Positions 52,135 to 59,718 of a DNA stretch of 64,000 nt are shown one piece after another. Origin of the DNA: Longibacter salinarum (GTDB lineage Bacteria; Bacteroidota; Rhodothermia; Rhodothermales; Salinibacteraceae); NCBI RefSeq assembly GCF_002554795.1, contig NZ_PDEQ01000002.1, positions 62,001-126,000 on the forward strand, written 5' to 3'. A program made the translations under genes and the position numbers. A model generated the notes under the pieces. It was not told where the DNA came from, did no database searches, and saw only the letters and a list, made by a program, of their open reading frames with translations. The first letter of the stretch is position 1; every line of letters begins with the position of its first letter.

Positions 52135-52755
52135 ATGCTTTCGTACTCTCCTGCGAAGAAGCGAAGGTTATTGCTATCTGGTCTGCTCGGCCCTTCGTGC
52201 ACCTGGATCGTTTTTCTTTTCACGATCAATCTGACCCTGACTGCCTGCGGTCCGGGTCTACAGACGACGACGCGGTCGACCGTTGCAGACGACTTTGCTG
52301 TTCCGGTCGAGGATCTCTTCGTATCTGTAGAAGCCGCCGATCTGGTCGCCGAAGATGAACTAGCGAGGGCATTAGAAGCAGCATTCGCGGAGTACGGAGC
52401 GGCTGCGGAATGGCGGGTTTACGACAACCTTGAACTTGACGAAGCTCCGGGGCTTGACCACGCGAAGGAAAACGAGATGCCCTATGCCTTGCTGCTCACG
52501 TTCAACGAGCGCAGGATGGATTCCGATGGGATTCCCGAAAGTCAGGTTCCGATGCTAATTAACGTCGATGCCGGTCTGTACGATGTTGATACGGGACGTC
52601 GCATGTGGCGCGGGATCGTCGAAACGTTTGAAGATGAGTCCTTTCTTGCCGACCGAATTGCAAACGAACTCGTGCAGGCGATGGAAAATGACGGGGTCTT
52701 TGGTTTGGAAGAGCGGAATCGCGATGCGCTAGGAGCGGCGCGGCAGTCGCGTTGA
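52135..52755 (+). CDS. Small lipoprotein, second of three related genes
   Basis: 206 residues. A long hydrophobic leader (TWIVFLFTINLTLTAC) ends in lipobox LTAC. The mature protein is very acidic. Its second half has YALLLTFNERRMD, then INVDAGLYDVDTGRRMWRGI and LADRIANELVQAMENDGVF, which align in pattern with the neighbouring lipoproteins. No known domain. The gap to the previous gene is 105 nt and to the next is 357 nt. Confidence 0.74.
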   Translation: MLSYSPAKKRRLLLSGLLGPSCTWIVFLFTINLTLTACGPGLQTTTRSTVADDFAVPVEDLFVSVEAADLVAEDELARALEAAFAEYGAAAEWRVYDNLELDEAPGLDHAKENEMPYALLLTFNERRMDSDGIPESQVPMLINVDAGLYDVDTGRRMWRGIVETFEDESFLADRIANELVQAMENDGVFGLEERNRDALGAARQSR

Positions 52756-53112
52756 CTGCGGTTAGTTTGCACGATGCCCAGGTACTGGCCCTCCCGATGT
52801 TCGCGTTGCTCCTGTGCTGAGGAGGGCACGAGATGGACGTAACAGGATTGGGCTGATGAGCAGGACGCACTTAATCATTATACATCTGTTTGCCGGATGT
52901 ATCGCAAAGAAGTAAGCGCGGCCGTTCAGGCAGATCATGAGTCTGGCGGTGATCCGTTAGCACTGACGCAGCAGACAGAATGCACGAGATCAGCCGAGCC
53001 TCGTTTTGCGAGCTCCGCGAGGATCGACCGTAGAGCAGTCCGCACCTCCGGGTGGCCGAAGGCGATCCACCAAACACGTTCTAAACCTACTACTTGACAG
53101 CACGCTATTCGA
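52756..53112. other. Intergenic region inside the lipoprotein cluster
   Basis: 357 nt. A perfect 7-bp inverted repeat ATACATC / GATGTAT (about 52878-52900) is present. TTGACA at 53093 lies too close to the next start to be its promoter. No gene is supported. Confidence 0.4.
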
Positions 53113-53745
53113 ATGCGTCACATTTCAGCTCCCTCTTTTTTGATCGTCTGCCTTTTACTGTCCCTGATCGCCCTGGTGACGGGTTGTAGCAACAGCGCGC
53201 AGACCCATATCGATGCCGAGAAGAACTACGATTACACACAGTTCCTCAGCGACGTGTTAGTGGTAGATCAGTTTTCTGACGATCACGAAGAGGTGGGGGA
53301 GGGCCTCACCGCGCGCATGCGTTCGCGAATGGAAGAGCACGGGCGGACCATTTCGTTTCTTCAGATCTCCGATGGCGAATTCGAAGTGGAATACAAGGGT
53401 ACCCTTCTGGAGAAGGCGCTTGAGGAAGGCCGCGAGGCCAACGCCAAACAGGTTCTTGTTCTTGCCGATCCAGACAAGGAAGCATATGTCGCGGAACCAG
53501 TGATGACTCCCTCGGGACACATGATGTCACCCGGTGGAGGGATTCAGATGGTGATGTTTGCCCGCGTCTACGACGTCCAGACGGAGGAGGAGGTGTGGGT
53601 TGCGGAAATGCGACCGAGCAAGAAAGCGTTTAGCGACGAGAAGTTTGGCCGCGGCATCGCCGACGATTTGATTGCTGCACTCATCGATCACGCGCTTCTG
53701 CCGAGCTTCATGCGGCTGCCCGAGCCCGAGCGCATAACGCGCTAG
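53113..53745 (+). CDS. Small lipoprotein, third of three related genes
   Basis: 210 residues. Signal peptide FLIVCLLLSLIALVTGC with lipobox VTGC. Pattern blocks match the two upstream lipoproteins: KQVLVLADPD strand, MVMFARVYDVQTEEEVWVAE, and FGRGIADDLIAALIDHALLPS. A Met/Gly/Pro-rich loop (PSGHMMSPGGGIQM) corresponds in position to the PPTGPTGGM loop of the first. An SDR gene follows. Confidence 0.75.
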   Translation: MRHISAPSFLIVCLLLSLIALVTGCSNSAQTHIDAEKNYDYTQFLSDVLVVDQFSDDHEEVGEGLTARMRSRMEEHGRTISFLQISDGEFEVEYKGTLLEKALEEGREANAKQVLVLADPDKEAYVAEPVMTPSGHMMSPGGGIQMVMFARVYDVQTEEEVWVAEMRPSKKAFSDEKFGRGIADDLIAALIDHALLPSFMRLPEPERITR

Positions 53746-53890
53746 GGACAGCGTGTGGGACGTTCGAGGTCCATGTATGGCCCCTCTCAATCCACGTGGG
53801 GCTCCAATTTCGTATGCCGTAGTGGAACCTTCAGAAGCGCTCAGGGTGACCCGCCTGTTCATTTTCCCAAGGGAAGACTGGCTACCAGGC

Positions 53891-54676
53891 ATGAACTCTC
53901 GCGAAACGGTTCTCGTCACAGGCGCATCCTCAGGAATTGGTGCGGAGCTCGCCCGGTGCTTTGCCCGATCCGGCTCCGATGTTGCTCTTCTCGCCCGTCG
54001 CGAGGAGGCACTAAACGAGCATGCTCAGTCGCTACAGGACACGTACGGCGTCGCGGCGCACGTTCTGCCGTTTGATCTCAGCACGCCGGGCATCGGGCGC
54101 GAGGTGGTCGATCGAGTGGACGCGCTCGGCCTGACGATCGACGTGCTGGTCAACAACGCGGGGTTCGGCAACAGAGGGTCGTTTGTTGATACCGAGGATC
54201 GCGAGCAACTTGACATGATCAATGTCAACATCAGTGCGCTGACGCATCTCGCACGCTTGCTGCTGCCGGGCATGCTCGATCGGGGCCGTGGAGGCATCCT
54301 GAATGTAGGCTCCACCGCTGGATTCCAGCCGGGGCCGAACATGGCCGTCTATTATGCGACAAAGGCGTACGTACTCTCGTTTTCCGAGGCGCTCGCGCAG
54401 GAGGTGTCAGGCAGCGGCGTGACGGTGACATGCCTCGCGCCGGGGCCGACGAAAACGGACTTTGCGGATCGGGCGGAGATGCACGATACGTTGCTGTTCG
54501 AGTCTGGAGCTGCGATGTCGCCTGCCGCTGTGGCAAATTATGGCTACGATGCCTTCCGGCGGGGCGACACGCTCGCGGTACCGGGACTCCCGAACAAAGT
54601 CGGGGCTTTCGCGACGCGCTTCCTCCCTCGATCGGTTGCGAGTAAAGTCGCGGCCTACCTGCATAGGGACGGGTAG
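53891..54676 (+). CDS. SDR-family NAD(P)-dependent oxidoreductase
   Basis: 261 residues starting at ATG 53891. The Rossmann-fold glycine motif is TGASSGIGAELA; VDALGLTIDVLVNNAGFGNRG is the NNAG segment. The catalytic triad is Ser in NVGSTAGFQPG with Tyr/Lys in YYATKAYVLSFSEAL. The pattern resembles the DltE/YqjQ-type classical SDRs of Bacteroidota. Substrate unknown. It follows the lipoprotein cluster by 145 nt and precedes two DsbA-like genes. Confidence 0.88.
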   Translation: MNSRETVLVTGASSGIGAELARCFARSGSDVALLARREEALNEHAQSLQDTYGVAAHVLPFDLSTPGIGREVVDRVDALGLTIDVLVNNAGFGNRGSFVDTEDREQLDMINVNISALTHLARLLLPGMLDRGRGGILNVGSTAGFQPGPNMAVYYATKAYVLSFSEALAQEVSGSGVTVTCLAPGPTKTDFADRAEMHDTLLFESGAAMSPAAVANYGYDAFRRGDTLAVPGLPNKVGAFATRFLPRSVASKVAAYLHRDG

Positions 54677-54841
54677 CTCGGTTCTGAACCGAGTCGTTTA
54701 TTCGTTCGAAGGGTGCGCTGCGTTATGATTCCTCTTCGGCGAGTCTTTGCAACCTCGGTCGGTGCCTGTCGTTTGCCCCATGTTTTGCAGCGATGTTTCG
54801 CGTGCTGCCCCGTCGAGTTTCCGTTACCATCCAAGCGTCTC

Positions 54842-55768
54842 ATGAGTCCTTCGTCTATCCTTTCCCGCATCGGCCGCGGGATCGCGCTTGTCAGTTTCCT
54901 TGTGCTGCTCTTCCCTACGGTTACGTCCGCGCAGGACGAGGGACTGGATACGCAGCGCATCATCGATAACCTGAAAATGGAAATTCCTCAGCTTCGCCAG
55001 ACTGGTCAGGTCTCGCTGAGCTCGTTCTCGGATAGTGAGATCGACGGATTCAAGCGCGCGACGCTCACGGTAAATGGGCGTCAGATTCCCATGCTGGTAA
55101 CGCCGGACGGATCGCAGGCGCTGTTGCTCGCAGGGCCGCCGATCAACGTTAGCCGGTCGGTAGAAGAGGTACAGGACGCTCTGGCTGCGGAGTCAAGCGA
55201 ACGCGGCGCAGCCCTGGCTCGTGCGGCAAAAGGGATGCCTGTGCGCGGTCCGGCCGACGCGCCTGTGACCCTGGTCGAGTTTTCGGACTTCCAGTGCCCC
55301 TACTGCGCGCGAGCGTCGAGTCTCGTCAACGAGCTGATGTCGCGATATCCCGAGACGCTGAATGTCGTGTACATCCACTACCCGCTGCCGATGCACGAGT
55401 GGGCCCGACCCGCAGCCGTCGCATCGCAGTGCGCCGCGCGCCAGAGCGACGACGCATTCTGGACGCTACATGACGCATACTTCGACAATCAGAACGACCT
55501 CACCGAGGCAAACGTCGTGGAGAAGAGCGAGTCGTATCTCGCAGACGCGTCGATCGACATGGACGAGTGGAGGACGTGCGCACAGGACTCGGACTCAGCT
55601 GCGCACCAGGAAGTGCAGGAGACGATTGAGGCCAATATGCAGGCGGGCCGTTCGGTCAACGTCACGGGGACGCCCTCCTTCTACATCAACGGACAGAAGG
55701 TGCAGGGCGCGCGCTCGGTCGAAGCATTTGCCCGTCTGATCGACCAAGCTGCGGCGAACGCCCAGTAG
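54842..55768 (+). CDS. DsbA-family thioredoxin-fold protein, secreted (paralogue 1)
   Basis: 308 residues. Signal peptide GIALVSFLVLLFPTVTSAQ. An N-terminal domain of about 110 residues (IIDNLKMEIPQLRQTGQVSL, a predicted disulfide-independent prodomain) is followed by a DsbA/DSBA-like thioredoxin domain. Active site FSDFQCPYCARASSL (CPYC); cis-Pro region GTPSFYINGQKVQGARS. The role is probably oxidation or isomerisation of disulfides in the periplasm. Cys residues in SQCAARQ and RTCAQD could form a second pair. The next gene encodes a close relative, 53 nt downstream. Confidence 0.88.
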   Translation: MSPSSILSRIGRGIALVSFLVLLFPTVTSAQDEGLDTQRIIDNLKMEIPQLRQTGQVSLSSFSDSEIDGFKRATLTVNGRQIPMLVTPDGSQALLLAGPPINVSRSVEEVQDALAAESSERGAALARAAKGMPVRGPADAPVTLVEFSDFQCPYCARASSLVNELMSRYPETLNVVYIHYPLPMHEWARPAAVASQCAARQSDDAFWTLHDAYFDNQNDLTEANVVEKSESYLADASIDMDEWRTCAQDSDSAAHQEVQETIEANMQAGRSVNVTGTPSFYINGQKVQGARSVEAFARLIDQAAANAQ

Positions 55769-55821
55769 AGACTCGCTTCTGGACGCCTGCTTACACGGAC
55801 TCCCATTTGGCTTCGCCCGAC

Positions 55822-56730
55822 ATGTCACGTTTTGCCGTTGTTGCATTCTGCGTCGTTTTCGCTTCCAGCCTCCTCATGGGGTGCGGCGCGTCGGACTCCA
55901 GTCCCGAGGTGAATGAGCAAAAGATCCTCGCCAATCTCCGACTGGAAATTCCGCAGGTTCGCGATGCCGATTCGCTGCGCATCGACTCCCTCAAGGAAAG
56001 TCAGGTGGATGGCTTCTACCAGGGAGAGCTGGTCGTGAACAATCGGAATCGGGTCTACGTGATGATCCGGAAGGACGAGTCCGAGGCGCTGCTCCTTGCC
56101 GGCCCGCCGCTCGACATCGGGCGCACGGCCGAAGAGATGCAGGCCTCCAAGGAGGACCAGCAGCGGGAACGAGCGGATCTACTGAAGAACGCGTCGCAGG
56201 GGATGCCGGCTCTCGGGCCGGACGAAGCGCCGGTGACGATGCTTGAGTTTTCGGACTTCCAGTGCCCCTATTGCGCGCGGGCCACGTCGATGGTCGAAGA
56301 GCTGCACAACCGATATCCGGATCAGCTCCGTATCGTGTTCATGCACTTCCCGCTGTCGTCGCACGAGTGGGCGCGTCCGGCTGCCGTCGCGGCCCAGTGC
56401 GCGGCACGCCAAAGTGAGGATGCGTTCTGGACGCTCCACGACTTCTATTTCGCCAACCAGGATGTCTTCACTCCGAAAAACGTGGTTCCGCAGAGTGAGG
56501 AGCAGTTGGCAGACGCGACGATTGATCTGCAGCAGTGGAGAGCGTGCGCCACGGATCGCCAATCGGATGTGCATCGCTCCGTTGTGAAGCAGGTGAATGC
56601 CTCGCTCGAAGCCGGCAAGCAGGCCGGCGTGACAGGGACGCCATCTTTCTTCGTTAACGGCGAAAAGGTACAGGGTGCGCGCTCAGTGGACGCGCTGGCT
56701 CAGAAGATCGAAGCTGCAGCGGGGAACTGA
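55822..56730 (+). CDS. DsbA-family thioredoxin-fold lipoprotein (paralogue 2)
   Basis: 302 residues from ATG 55822. It has the same architecture as the preceding gene and is strongly similar over the whole length: FSDFQCPYCARATSM, HFPLSSHEWARPAAVAAQCA, GTPSFFVNGEKVQGARSVDA. Unlike paralogue 1 it has a lipobox (LMGC), so it is membrane-attached rather than soluble. The pair arose by tandem duplication followed by a change of export signal. The stop codon is followed by a (GGGGATT) repeat. Confidence 0.88.
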   Translation: MSRFAVVAFCVVFASSLLMGCGASDSSPEVNEQKILANLRLEIPQVRDADSLRIDSLKESQVDGFYQGELVVNNRNRVYVMIRKDESEALLLAGPPLDIGRTAEEMQASKEDQQRERADLLKNASQGMPALGPDEAPVTMLEFSDFQCPYCARATSMVEELHNRYPDQLRIVFMHFPLSSHEWARPAAVAAQCAARQSEDAFWTLHDFYFANQDVFTPKNVVPQSEEQLADATIDLQQWRACATDRQSDVHRSVVKQVNASLEAGKQAGVTGTPSFFVNGEKVQGARSVDALAQKIEAAAGN

Positions 56731-56737
56731 CGATTGA

Positions 56738-56767
56738 GGATTGGGGATTGGGGATTGGGGATTGGGT
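56738..56767 (+). repeat. (GGGGATT)n repeat directly after a stop codon
   Basis: Four G runs of three or four bases separated by ATT (56743-56766) follow the dsbA-like stop by 12 nt. This is a textbook intramolecular G-quadruplex pattern on the coding strand. Confidence 0.85.
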
Positions 56768-56870
56768 ATTGGCAATGTAGGTGGGAACGAGGACGGTTTT
56801 TGGCGAGCCTGGCAAGAATCCTTTTCTAAGAGGCTTGAATGAAGAGGGATGAGGCGGTATGTTGGCCGAT

Positions 56871-56954
56871 GCGAAGCTAGGGGTGCCCGCCTGCGCGGGC
56901 TGAGAGAGTCTCTTCGAACCTGATCCGGTTTGCACCGGCGAAGGAAAGCTTCTC
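56871..56954 (+). promoter_or_regulatory. TPP (THI-box) riboswitch aptamer
   Basis: Contains GGGGTGCCCGC, the conserved CTGAGAGAG and CGAACCTGATCCGGTTTGC blocks, and GCGAAGGAAAGC. The P1 stem is GAAGCT (56873-56878) with AGCTTC (56947-56952), and the P3 arm CCCGC/GCGGG is present. It therefore binds thiamine pyrophosphate. The gene it precedes on the plus strand is an SDR oxidoreductase (57037). Confidence 0.92.
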
Positions 56955-56992
56955 GCGACCCGATGGTGCCGATCATCCGGTCCTTGGGAACC

Positions 56993-57026
56993 GCTGGTTT
57001 CGCGTCAATCACTTTTTGAAGCCAGC
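56993..57026 (+). promoter_or_regulatory. Candidate expression-platform hairpin of the TPP riboswitch
   Basis: GCTGGTTTC (56993-57001) pairs with GAAGCCAGC (57018-57026), nine pairs including one G-U, just before the start codon at 57037. A second AGCTTC (57024-57029) inside the 3' arm could compete for the P1 strand. No T run follows, so control of translation start is more likely than termination. Confidence 0.55.
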
Positions 57027-57036
57027 TTCCATTTCT

Positions 57037-57801
57037 ATGTCGTCTCTTGACTCCCAGGTCGTCGTTATTTCCGGTGCCAGTCGTGGCCTTGGTGCTGCCA
57101 TTGCCCGCGCTGCCGCAAATGAAGGCGCTAGCGTCGTGGTCAACTATTTCCAGAGCGAGGCAAAAGCCGATGCCGTCGCGAAGGAGATCGGGGAGGCAGC
57201 TCTACCGGTTCAGGCGGACGTGCGCGATGCCGATGCCGTGCGTGACATGGTAGATGCGGCCGAGAATCATTTCGGTGCGCCGGTGACCCGTGCCGTGCAC
57301 AACGCGCTGATCGACTTTCAATTCGACGCCGAAAATCGTTCCACGCTCGAGGAGATCGACTGGGACGAGTATCAGGTGCAGACGGAAGGGGCGGTGCAGG
57401 GAGCGCTCAACCTGATGCAGGCGTGCCTGCCGTCGATGAGAGATGCCGGCGCAGGGCGTTTTGTGGCGATCGGGTCGAATCTCGTTCAGAACCCGGTGGT
57501 GCCGTATCACGACTACACCACGAGCAAGTCCGCTCTTCTCGGATTCGTGCGCAACGCTGCTCAGGAGCTGGGGCCTGAAGGCATCACGGCCAACATGGTG
57601 TCTGGAGGCCTTCTGCAGACGACCGACGCCAGTGCAGCGACATCCGACGAGGTCTTCGGAATCATCGAGCAAACGACGCCCCTACGTCGCGTCACGACCC
57701 CGGAGGAAGTGGCCGATGCGGTCCTGTTTTTCCTGTCCCCATGGGCACGTGCCGTGACCGGGCAGAACTTGATCGTCGACGGCGGATTGGTCATGAAGTA
57801 G
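57037..57801 (+). CDS. SDR-family oxidoreductase (FabG-like), under a TPP riboswitch
   Basis: 254 residues. Rossmann motif SGASRGLGAAIARAAANEGA, then AIGSNLVQNPVVPYHDYTTSKSALLGF with the catalytic Ser, Tyr and Lys. The C-terminal GGLLQTTDAS...NLIVDGGLVM resembles 3-oxoacyl-ACP reductase. The NNAG motif is replaced by AVHNALID, so the third active-site contact is unusual. The ATG at 57037 lies 11 nt after the platform hairpin. Control by TPP suggests a role in thiamine supply or a TPP-linked pathway, not fatty-acid synthesis. tsaB follows 43 nt downstream and may be cotranscribed. Confidence 0.88.
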   Translation: MSSLDSQVVVISGASRGLGAAIARAAANEGASVVVNYFQSEAKADAVAKEIGEAALPVQADVRDADAVRDMVDAAENHFGAPVTRAVHNALIDFQFDAENRSTLEEIDWDEYQVQTEGAVQGALNLMQACLPSMRDAGAGRFVAIGSNLVQNPVVPYHDYTTSKSALLGFVRNAAQELGPEGITANMVSGGLLQTTDASAATSDEVFGIIEQTTPLRRVTTPEEVADAVLFFLSPWARAVTGQNLIVDGGLVMK

Positions 57802-57844
57802 GTCGTGCACCGTCACTCTAGCGTTCGTCTCAAACCGTTTTATC

Positions 57845-58570
57845 ATGGTCCTTCTAGCGATCGAAACCGCGACGCACACCTGTGGGGCTGCGGTCTGTGT
57901 GGATGGCAACGTTGTGGCCGAGAACCACATGCACCGGCCGCGGGCTCACGCGCAGCACCTCACACCGATCATTGAGGACGTGCTGACGCGTGCTTCGGTC
58001 GATCATTCAGAGATCGACGTGGTTGCGGTATCGAAAGGGCCCGGATCATACACCGGGCTCCGCATCGGGGTCAGTACGGCGAAAGGCTGGGCGGAGGCGA
58101 CGGGGGCGGATCTCATCGGCGTGCCCACCCTCGAGGCGCTGGCTGCGACGGTGACACCCCACGCAAGTGAAGGGGAGGTTGTCTGTGCGGCGCTCGATGC
58201 GCGGCGCGACGAGGTCTTTGCCGCTGCGTACCGGATGCGCGAAGTTGTGGGGGATGGCGAGAAGACGCATCCGCACCCGTGGACGGGCCGGTTGAAGCTG
58301 CAAGCGGCCGCCTCCGCGATGAACGTAAAAGAGTTGCCGGACTGGATCGGCGTCAAGAAGGCGCGGGTGCGTGTAATCGGCACGGGTGCCGCGAAGGTCG
58401 AGCCCGTCCTCCGGTCGGTCGGCATCAAGGTGCGAGTTGTGCCGGACGTGGTCTCTCGTCCGTCGGCCGCGTGGGTGGCACGGTGTGCTCTCGAAATGGT
58501 TGGCCGTGGCCAGAAAGCGGAGCCCAAGACGTTCGAGCCCATGTATCTTAAGGCGTTTCATGTGGGCTGA
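57845..58570 (+). CDS. tsaB: tRNA threonylcarbamoyladenosine biosynthesis protein TsaB
   Basis: Partner of TsaD in making t6A at position 37 of ANN-decoding tRNAs. 241 residues with TsaB motifs: LLAIETATHTCGAAVCVDG at the N-terminus, LTPIIEDVLTRASVDHSEID, VSKGPGSYTGLRIGVSTAKGWA and ALDARRDEVFAAAYR. The length is usual. Its mRNA may begin at the riboswitch-controlled SDR gene, and it ends at a terminator (58685-58711). Confidence 0.93.
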   Translation: MVLLAIETATHTCGAAVCVDGNVVAENHMHRPRAHAQHLTPIIEDVLTRASVDHSEIDVVAVSKGPGSYTGLRIGVSTAKGWAEATGADLIGVPTLEALAATVTPHASEGEVVCAALDARRDEVFAAAYRMREVVGDGEKTHPHPWTGRLKLQAAASAMNVKELPDWIGVKKARVRVIGTGAAKVEPVLRSVGIKVRVVPDVVSRPSAAWVARCALEMVGRGQKAEPKTFEPMYLKAFHVG

Positions 58571-58684
58571 GACGTGGGAGATCCGCCCTTGTCCGGTGCC
58601 AGTGCGTGCGCGATGGAATTTCACGCGGACAGCTGCTGTGGATTTGGACATTGGATTCGGTAATCCAGATTATAGAATGTCTGT

Positions 58685-58711
58685 GGCGGATCGCTTCCGC
58701 CCCTCGTTTTT
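58685..58711 (+). terminator. Rho-independent terminator after tsaB
   Basis: GGCGGA / TCCGCC around TCGCT, then CCTCGTTTTT. Short stem but a clear T run; 115 nt after the tsaB stop. Confidence 0.6.
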
Positions 58712-58750
58712 CCTTCGCCTGTCTCCTCGTGATTCGACGACCGTTCCGTT

Positions 58751-59602
58751 ATGCCGTGGTTCAAGCGCAAGAAAGCCGGCATCCTCACCACCCGGAAAGA
58801 GCAGAATGAGGTACCGGAGGGGCAGTGGGTGAAGTGCCCGAAGACGGGGGAGATTATCAACCGGCGAGAACTGGAGGATAATCTGCTCGTCTTCCCGAGC
58901 TCGGGGTATCACTTCGGCATGAGCAGCGGGCGATACTTCAATTTCTTATTCAATGACGGCGAGTACGAACTCCACGACACCGATCTGATGAGTGTCGACC
59001 GCCTCGACTTTGAGGATCGAAAACCGTACGACCAGCGCCTGAAGAAAGCGCGGGAGAAGACGGGGCAGAACGACGCAGCTCGCTCTGCCACCGGCGAAAT
59101 GGGAAGCCACGAGGTGTCGATGGCCTGCATGGACTTCAGCTTCATTGGGGGCTCGATGGGGTCGGTGGTCGGAGAAACCATCGCGCGTGCCATCAAGCGA
59201 GCGTACACCCGCGAGATTCCGCTCGTCATCATCTCGCAGAGTGGTGGAGCGCGCATGATGGAGGGAGCCCTCAGCCTGATGCAGATGGCGAAAACGAGCG
59301 CCCACCTTGCTCGACTCGACGACGCCGGCCTTCCCTACATCTCGGTACTTACGCACCCAACGACGGGTGGCGTGACGGCATCGTTCTCCATGTTGGGAGA
59401 CATCCACATCGCCGAGCCGGAAGCGCTCATCGGATTTGCCGGGCCGCGCGTGATCCGCGAAACGATCGGGTCCGACCTGCCCGAGGGATTCCAGCGGTCG
59501 GAGTTTCTGCTCAAGCAGGGCTTCGTTGACATGGTCGTGGATCGCCGGCGTCTGCGTCAGCGCATCATCCACCTCTTCGACCTCCTGATGGACGATCGCT
59601 AG
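58751..59602 (+). CDS. accD: Acetyl-CoA carboxylase carboxyltransferase subunit beta
   Basis: Transfers carboxyl from biotin to acetyl-CoA, the first step of fatty-acid synthesis; works with AccA. 283 residues with carboxyltransferase motifs FSFIGGSMGSVVGETIARA, IISQSGGARMMEGALSLMQM, HPTTGGVTASFSMLGD and AEPEALIGFAGPRVIRET. The usual N-terminal C4 zinc ribbon is degenerate: Cys29 is kept, but positions 32, 48 and 51 are Thr, Phe and Ser. The expected C-x2-C...C-P-x-C appears as KCPKTGE...VFPSSGYHF. A terminator follows. Confidence 0.93.
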   Translation: MPWFKRKKAGILTTRKEQNEVPEGQWVKCPKTGEIINRRELEDNLLVFPSSGYHFGMSSGRYFNFLFNDGEYELHDTDLMSVDRLDFEDRKPYDQRLKKAREKTGQNDAARSATGEMGSHEVSMACMDFSFIGGSMGSVVGETIARAIKRAYTREIPLVIISQSGGARMMEGALSLMQMAKTSAHLARLDDAGLPYISVLTHPTTGGVTASFSMLGDIHIAEPEALIGFAGPRVIRETIGSDLPEGFQRSEFLLKQGFVDMVVDRRRLRQRIIHLFDLLMDDR

Positions 59603-59629
59603 ACGCGTCACCCCATTTTCGGCGGTTTC

Positions 59630-59666
59630 ACGCACGAGCTACGAATAATGGCTCGTGCGTTTCCTT
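59630..59666 (+). terminator. Rho-independent terminator after accD
   Basis: Perfect 10-bp stem ACGCACGAGC / GCTCGTGCGT, followed by TTCCTTT. It lies 28 nt after the accD stop. Confidence 0.85.
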
Positions 59667-59690
59667 TGTGAGGATGTTTTCTGTTGTCGG

Positions 59691-59713
59691 AACGCTGAAA
59701 CGTTAGCGTTTTT
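59691..59713 (+). terminator. Second terminator-like hairpin
   Basis: AACGCT / AGCGTT with an 8-nt loop and four T residues, 25 nt after the accD terminator. It could serve as a backup. Confidence 0.4.
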
Positions 59714-59718
59714 CGTCG

